This document shows positions 17,801 through 26,800 of a stretch of DNA of 64,000 nucleotides, in pieces (position 1 is the stretch's first letter; every line of letters starts with the position of its first letter). The notes beneath the pieces were generated by a model. The model saw only the letters and a program-made list of their open reading frames with translations. It did no database searches and was not told where the DNA came from. The position numbers and the translations under genes were made by a program. The stretch spans positions 27,170 to 91,169 of the IMG/VR virus record IMGVR_UViG_3300042356_000801; one strand, given 5' to 3'. This DNA comes from a virus.

Positions 17801-20800
17801 GACCCTAAAAAACTTGCTGATTTCTTGATTGAACAAGGAATACTTGAAGAAGACCACCCAAGAGTCAAGAAGCTCAGAAACCGTTTAACCGCCGACGACG
17901 AGTTTGAAAAAACATTTTCAATGCTTGCCGAGATGGATGCTGAAGCTGAAGCAGAAAGCAGAGCAGAAAGGCGTTCAACCCAGTTTACGGCTGTAGAAAA
18001 CCCATTCGGACGTCTTTCCTCTGGTCAGAGAACATGGATAGATGCCGCAGAGGATGAAGCAGGAGACGACCCTAGGGAGCTCGCTGATTTCTTACTTGCA
18101 AGAGGTGTTATCGACGAGGAAGACCACCCAATAATCAAGGGGCTCAGAGATGGTCGTACAGCTGACGATGAACTCGAAAAAGCATACGAAATGCTTGCTG
18201 AGATGGATGCCGAAGACCAAGCAGAACACGCTGCACAGTTTAAGAACGCAGCCTCAGAAGTAAGCAGTCTGACCAAGCCAACAATGCCGGACCTTGATGG
18301 AATGGACGAAGACGAAGCAGGAGATGCGTTACAACAGGCAAATGATGAGATATTAAGTTTTGCTGATGGAACAGAAAACATTGCGAGAGAATACCTTGGA
18401 GACGCAGAATACAACAAGAGGTTTGGTGGCGCAGTTCCATTAATCGAAGAGATGTCAAAAAACCATGACGGCGGCAATTACGAGCGTGAGATAGCTCTTG
18501 AAAACGCACTTGAGCGTGCTAATGGATTCAACCTGTCAGTCGCCGGAGAGATGGAATTAGAAAGCAACAGATTCTCTTCTGGTATAGATTTTGACAAGAA
18601 AGGTGCATCAGGCCTCAGGGAGATGCGCCATGTTGAGCGCAATCCACTCAGGATGGATTCATCTGCTGAAAAAGCAGAACGTGATGCATATGAAAAAGAT
18701 GTTGCTGCCTTCATAAAGAACAATGGCTGGTTTGTTGAAGTACCGATGTACAACGGTGACCCAAAGTGGCAAAGTGAAGATTGGTATCGCGCAAGAGAGT
18801 TTGCTACAAACGTTGCAAAATTGCGTTTCGAGGACAACTACCAAAACGAAACTAATCAATTCATGCAGTTCTTTGATAAGCCAGGAAAGCCTTCAAAGAA
18901 AGACTTCTTCGCCAAGAAGGGGACCGTTGATTACAAGTCTTGGTACATGGCTCATACCCCTCTATTGACAAGCGAAATAGACAGCGTTCTTAATTCTGAC
19001 CTGTACTCTGACAATTACAAAGAGTCATACATGAATGCTATTCGTTCATTCTTGTATGTAAACAGGCCTGAATTTGGTCCATACGGTGGAGATGACCCCG
19101 CTTACCAAGCATGGCTACAACAGTCGGGTCTTGGTTACGGTGGAAGATACAGCACGTCAGGTCCAAAATTTGACGAAATGGGCAGATTCTCTTCTGGTGC
19201 TAAGCGTGGAAGTAGAAAAGATAACTACATAAATTCTTACGAAAACCCAGAAGACTTGAAAGAAGCAATCTTTTCTGAGCTTATTTTTGCAGGAGACTAT
19301 GAAGGAATGACTGCGGAAGACTTGGCCTACGCGCTAAATGTCAGGGCAGAAAGTGTTGAACCAATTCTTGAGCAAGTCAAAAAAGATGTAGGCGACGCAC
19401 GGGAAGACTACGACCGCTACTTAGAGTCACAACCAGAAATGACTGACGAAGACCTGCAGGCAATGGCGGATGACTATGCTCGCGCACAGACTGTAACCGA
19501 CAAGTTTAACAACATGACTCCAGAAGAAGCAGCCGATTACGCCGCTTGGATGGACGAAGAAACCTGGAGAGACAGGGACCCAAGATTCTCCTCTGGTAGG
19601 GAACTTACCGACGAAGAAAAGCAAGAACTGGGGGCTCAATTTGCCAGAGCCCAAGACAGGCGAAAAGCTGAACTGGAAGAACGGGGGGCTCAATTTGCCA
19701 GAGCCCAAGATAGGCGGAAAGCAAAAGAAGACCGCATCACTAAGTTCTACAGGGAGATGGCAGAGCAAAATGCAATGCTTTCAGAAATGACCCCAAGCGA
19801 ACTCGCGGATTACGCCGAGCAATGGAACGAAAGCCATGCAGAAGATTCTCGTCTTTCCTCAGGTGGTATAAACTATTACGACTGGATGGTAGAAAATGGT
19901 GTTCCGCGTTCAGCACTAGACGGTGAAAGGTTCCGTGGAAGAGACGCTTACGGACACTCTTTCCATGACTACTATGCGGAAGATGCTTTTGCAAATATCG
20001 ACGAAGCAGTCGTTGAAGCGCTTCTTTCTGACAGAACACAACGAACATCTATTCAGGATTTAGCAAAAGAAGCAAGAGAACATGGGCTTCAACTGGCCAC
20101 CAACCGCAGCATGCAGGAAGAGTTCTCCTGGGCTGAGGCAGTAAATCCAAAACCTGAGAGCTTGCGCGCGGAAGATTTGGTTCGTAGACCTGATGACTTA
20201 GGCTCAAACGCAAGACGCGTAGCTGAAGCAGTTGCTAACAACAGTAATGGCGCAAGAAGTGCTGCGTCTAGAGAAGACATTCTTCATTTTACCTACGATG
20301 GTAAACAGCGCTCTGTGTATCCAGAATCATTTGGGACAAGCAAAAAAGGCATTGCCTTCTTTAGAGCCTGGGACGAAACCGCAGACGATGGCAATGGTGC
20401 CTACAGAAGCTTTAATATCGACAAGATTGAGGGACTGGTTTCACACGCAATACCTCCATATGTTGAAATAGGAACAATGACCCCAGAGCCCAAGTGGAGC
20501 ATTGCTGACTTCAGCATAGAAGACTGGGCAAAAATTAATGACCGGTTCTATTTTAGAAGTAGCGAAGTTGGTCGGGCGGCGTTTGATATTGAGACCGCTA
20601 TTCAATGGGAGCTTGAAGGCACTGGAACAAGGGCTCCAGGTTCGATAATCGACACAGCCGAAAGAGAACTAAAGCGCCTCAAGCAAATTGCTTTCGACAA
20701 ACACATCACCGAGATGGTGGAAAAGGGTGCTACAAGTTCAAAATTCTCTCTTGACATTGAAAATGCAAAAAGATACGGTGTAAAGCCACTCAACAGAGGA

Positions 20801-23800
20801 AATAGACTGTCTTCTGGCGGTTCGGGCAGGTTCAATATTGCGGAAGCTCGTTCATTTGATGACATGTCAGACAGGGAACAGCTTGCAGTCTTCAACGGAA
20901 TCAAGGACAGACTTTCAGAAAATAACCCAAGCATGGTTAGCGTCCTGGAAGACGGCGGACTCAACATCGATGGATATCTTGCAGATTTCCCTCAACTTCA
21001 CCCAGACTTCTCTTCAGAAGAAAGCGGCGGAGAAAGGTTCTCTTCTGGTGGTTTTGCACCACCAAAGCCAAAAAGAGCAGCAAGAAAAGATGAAGAAGGC
21101 TTAATCGATGGCGCAAGAGTCATGCGAGGAAATACTTTCATCGAAAGCGTTGTTGGTCAGTATGAGAGAAATCGTGGAAAACTAAGTGATGCGCAGTGGG
21201 CCAAATTGGCCGAGATTGTTGGAAGAGGTTCTAAACCAACATCAGCCGGTGCTCCAACCCCAAAAAGGCCAAGCAAGGGTCCAAGACTGGAAAAGTACTC
21301 TGGTAAGCCTCGCAAGATAATAGGCATAGACGAAGTTGTACCATACGATTACCCTGAAGCCGAGTTTAAGCCAAACCCAGAACAGGCTGATGCGATTGAC
21401 GCCATGATGACAGGCTCTGACGTAAAAGTTGGAGCTTTAGCAGCAACAGGTAAAACAACAACAGTAATAAGTTTTGCCAATCGTTTGGCCGCTCAAGACC
21501 CAAGCGCAAGAGTGCTTTATTTAGTTTTCAACAGAGACGCCAAGAGCGATGCTGAAGCTCGCGGAATGGGTGACAATGTTTCCGTTATGACGATGGACGG
21601 TATTGCGTTTAAAGCCATGATAGGGGCTGGTGGTTCTCCAGGTCTTAGGCCTGGTCTAAAAACCAAACTGTATGAAGCCGGAAAAGCGTCCATGGATGAC
21701 TCGGTTAGGTCGTACGTAGGCAAGGCAGCATATCTTGGAATCAAGGGAGCTTTTATACCGCGAGATGGTGATGCACCACTTGAATTAACTCCCACAGATA
21801 TTTACAAAATTGTTGCTAAAGGCGTAAACGCTTACTCAATAAGTTCAGACGAAAAAATAGGACCACAGCATTTTACTGGGAAATTTAATGGACCTTTAGC
21901 AATTCCTGAAGACAGCCCAATAATGCCTAACGTATTAAAATATGCCAACAAGATGTGGGAAGACCTGCAACAGGATAGGGACAACTTAAAAAAGCAAGGA
22001 ATGCTTGGTCTTGAGTCTAACCATCTAACAAAGATGTGGGCACTGACTAAACCAGATGTTGCAAGTTTTGGTGGCACTGATGGCGTAAACGTAATCATGG
22101 TTGACGAAGCTCAGGATATTAACCCTGTGTTTGCAAAAATGATGAAAGATTCTAAGTCTGCACAAAAAATATACATTGGTGACACCAATCAGGCAATCAA
22201 TGCTTGGCGTGGAGCTGATGGCTCAACCTTGGATGCAGTAGAAGCTGAATACGATATGCCGATAACCGAATCGTACAGATTCGGAGCGAAGATAGCAGGC
22301 ATAGGCAACAGGTTCTTGACTTTGCTTGGGGTAAAAGAACGCATGACCGGAAAAAAGACAAGAGCAGGCAAAAACGGCTCTCGTGTTGATGTTCCAGGTG
22401 AAGTTGTTACCGAAATGAGCGTTTTAGACGCAACAATGATTCTTTGTCGCAGCAATGGTGGAGCCATAGCCGCAACCATGGAAGTAATTGAAGAGGGTGG
22501 CGGACAAAAGAAAGTTTACGGAAGCGCAAATTTCAAAAAAGATTTACAAAACTTTATTGACAATATTGAGTGGATGCAGAATGCCGAAAAAGGCGAACCC
22601 TATTGGACAAATTCTCGCGGAGAGAGAATGACAAGTAGGCCAGAATTCAGCGCGGACCTTGAAGGAATAACAACGTACGAAGAATTTAAAAAAGAAGTTG
22701 CTTCTGCGGACAATAACAGACTAAACATGCTCGATGGTTTATTGGAAAAGAATTCAATACCAGGACTACGTAATGCTTTAGACAATATTCTCACAAGAAA
22801 AGAAGACATAGAAAAGCTAGACCCTAACGATTATGTAAAGATACAAACAGCACATACATCAAAAGGCCTTGAATCTGGAAAAGTGAAAATTTGGTCAGAC
22901 TTCAGAAAGCCAAAATTTGACGAAGAACTCGAAGAATGGGTTATGCCAAACGAGCAGGAACTTAGGTTGTCTTATGTTGCTGTAACTAGAGCAGAAGAAG
23001 AAATTGACCTCGGTTCACTCGATTGGGTTTTTAACCACACAACAGATGCAGACGAGAAGCCAAACGCTCGTTCCGCCAGGTTGTCTTCTGGAAGAAGCAT
23101 TGCAAGAAGACAGGGCAAGGGCAAGAACAGTCGTGCTCGTGGACAGCGTCCATGGAGCGATGAAGACCGTCAAAACTTTGCTGATGGCAATAGGCTCCGT
23201 GCTCAAACAATTCCAGGCAAGCGCCGTGAGGGACCTGCAGCAGCAGAATTCTCTTCTGGTGAAAGACTTTCTGCTGGTGGTTCTGGATTCTATCTCGACA
23301 ACCCACCAGACGACGACTCCGATAAGTGGATAGACATGGCAAGCGACGATTACAGGTCTATATCTGATTCATGGAGGGATTTCCCAGAAGAAACAGATGA
23401 ATTCCTTTCCGACTTTTGGAGCTCTCATGAAACATGGGGCCAAAACCCTCCATCGCCATGGGAATTTACTGCAGAAAATCTTTCAGAAATAACAGACATT
23501 TTTGAAAACACGCAAAGACCTTCAGCATACGAGCCATACTATAAGCAATTACGCGACTTAGAAGGCCTTCCAAAAGAAGACATAATTAAAGCGTTAAAAC
23601 AAATACGCGAAGACGATGATGACACGCAAATGTTTGTGGAATTCTTTAACAAAGATGTTTTTGAAGTTGCCGAAGAAAAAGAAGCACCACTTGGTAAGTA
23701 TGTCCTTGAGGCATTGCAAGAATGGAACAACCTCCCCAAATGGCTAGAGAATAGCCAAACGGACGACGGTTACACTCGCCCGTACAGGTTCTATTCTGGA

Positions 23801-26800
23801 GCCCGTTTTGCGCCAGATGGCGAGTCGGGTTCACGAATCCAAAGAAGACTTTCTTCTGGAGAATACTTTGGACCACCTCCAACCGGCAGCGGCAAGTACA
23901 ACAGCAGAGAACAGGTCCGCGCATCGTTGGATGCGTTCCACAGTGACCCGGGTACCGCAGTAATCCCGTCCGACATGCTGGGCATACTTGGTTCTGTTCC
24001 AAAGGGTAAGGAATCTCATATTCTTAATGCAGAAGTTGCAAAAAAGATTATTGCTAATCCAGATATGGAATATTCGTCAAACAACGGCTGGCCCGTTGAC
24101 GCAGGCAGGCTTCTTGACTTTATTGAAGTAAACGAAGAAGATGCCATCAGAACTCTTCGCGAAATTGGAGACGCTCAACGTATTTCTTCAATTCTTGGCA
24201 TACCAGAAAAAGATGCGCAAGACATGCTTGACGGCAAGCCCGTATACATCATGGCGGGAACGGCTGCAGACATGCTTGACGACCTCAAGGAAGGAAAACA
24301 TTACCTAGAGGCTGGCCAGCTTGGTAATGAGGACGTAACAAGAATCTGGGGATTTGATGGTGCTCCAAAGTGGGTTCGCCATAGCGATATCGCTACCCCG
24401 GAATATGACCTTGACGAACAAGGCAGGGTTAACTGGTCTAAAGAAAAATGGGACAGTCTTTCAAGAGAACAATTTGATGCTGAACTAGCAAGAGGCAAAA
24501 ACCCACCAGAGCCTGTTTACGAATCTCCAGTAGAGCGTTTTAACTCGGAAGCAATTTTTGACAACCCTAAGTGGAATGCTCGTAGTGGCTCGTTCAGGAA
24601 CCCAGTAGTGGATTCAGAATTTGCAGTAGCACCACGAGCCGCAAGAAGGTCAGAACAGCTAGAGCCAACGAGAGCACCATCTCAGGCAAGAGTTGGCGAA
24701 AAAACCGTAATGGCTGACAAGGAATTTGCAGCAAAGTGGATTAAGCGTGGACATAGCGTTACTGCTTCAAACATGATGGACATTCTTGGGGTTGAAAGAG
24801 ATTCTAAAAATCCAGAACCTTCAACTGAAGAGCTGAACAGGCTTATTGAAGCAATGAATGAAGTTAGTGCAAAAGTAGGACTGACTCCTTTGTCGGTCAC
24901 AAGGGCACCAACAAAAAGTGACCTTAAAAAATTGGGAATTTCCGACGAGTTTATGCATGCTCTTGTTGCTTCTGGAAAGTTTAAGAACATGAAAGAAGCA
25001 ATGGCAAGTCTTGGTGATTCAAGATTTGATTCATTGGCTGCCGAATATGACTCAAGAATGCTTTCCGATGCCGCTTTGTTGAGAATAAAAGACAAAATGA
25101 ACAAAGAAGGCGTTCCCAATTCAGTAGCTGTTCTGATTGAGGCAATTACTGCTTCTTTTGGCCGCAAGCAAGCATGGGAAAAGCGAATCAAAGAAGGTCG
25201 CGTATCCATCAAGGGTGACATGAAGGAAGACGGAATGATTAGCGATGCTAAACTTTCTGAACTGCTTGGGCGAGTGAACGATGCTCTCGCAAGGTCTGGA
25301 TACCCAGAAATAAGTCAAGACGAACTTTTCCCCAAGGACGAAACTGGCGGATATGTTGACAACCTTAGCTCTGCTGTTCCCGGTGCGCCAAGAATGTCTT
25401 CAGGTCAAAGGTTTGTAGCAAGAACATCTTCAAGCAGAAGAGCTGACGCTATGAACGATGCTGCTGCTCGTAGAGAAGGCAATACTTCTCGACTTTCAAG
25501 CGGAGAAAGCCTTCCATTCAAAGACGAAAACGGGAAGCTTGTTCCAAGCAATATTAGTCAAGCCGCAAAAGATGCAACACCCGCTAATCCTGGATTCGAC
25601 AGGGAGCCGCTGATTCAAAGAAAGACTCCACATAGAAATTTAGAAGATGTTGAAAAAGCGCTCAAGACAAGACAAGCAATTTCCGAACTTTTCACAATGA
25701 ATCGCAAAAACACTCAAGGATTTAGCGTGTACGACTACCAAGACGAACTAGTAAAAGCTGGATTCCCACTGGAAGAAATTGAAGAAATGATTGATTCGTT
25801 TGTTCGACTAGATTCCTACATTGATGATGTAGAAAGACATTTCGAAATAGCAAGAGAAAAACTGGATGAAACACTTGAAGAGATAGAAGACAATCTTTCC
25901 AAGATTGAAAGACTCAAGGGAGAAAGAGCAGACGCAATCAAGAAGTGGGGGAACACCGAGGACAACTACTGGGTGCAAGCAATAGATGACAAAATTGCTG
26001 CTGCAATGATTAAAATCGATAAGGCATACCAAGGCGGAATCGGTGGAGAAGACGGCCGACTCGGAACACTTCATCCACAGCTTGAAGAAATGATGAGCGC
26101 GATGCCGGGCTGGACCGAAGGTCCATACGGAATGGGTGACGACATAAATCGACGACTTCTTAAAGTTGAAGCTTCTATCAGCAAGGCTGGCGGAAAAAAG
26201 AAGGCTGTTCCAGTAACTGGAATTGACTTTGGAGTACCAGAAGGCACAAGACTTTCTTCAGGAAAAGCAGAAGAGTACTACCAAAACCTCACAAGCCATC
26301 TCATCAACATGATTGAAAAGTCACAAAAAGATGGTGGCAAGTGGGAAGCACCGTGGCACAAGGCCGGCAATATGCCGAGAAACGCTTCTACAAAGAATAT
26401 GTACTCAGGCGGAAACCTCTTTGCTCTCATGCTTGCAGCAGAAGAAAAGGGCTACGCAACTCCTCATTGGGGCGGATTCCAGCAATGGAAGAAGCTCGGC
26501 GGAAGCGTAAAGAAGGGTGAAAAAGCCACTGCGATTCTTATGCCTAAAACGATGTTTGGAGATGAAATTGACCCAGATACAGGCAAGAAGGTTCGCAAGT
26601 CTAAGGGTATCTATTTCACAACCGCACACGTGTTCAACCTCGACCAGGTTGAGGGTATTGACCGCGAAGAATTCTTGAAGCTTCCAACCGATGCTCTTAC
26701 TCCAGAGCAAAGAGTCGGAAAACTTGAGGACGCAATCAAGGAAATTGGTGCAACAATCAACACGGGAGACGGAAGCAGGGCTTACTACTCTCCTCGTGAA

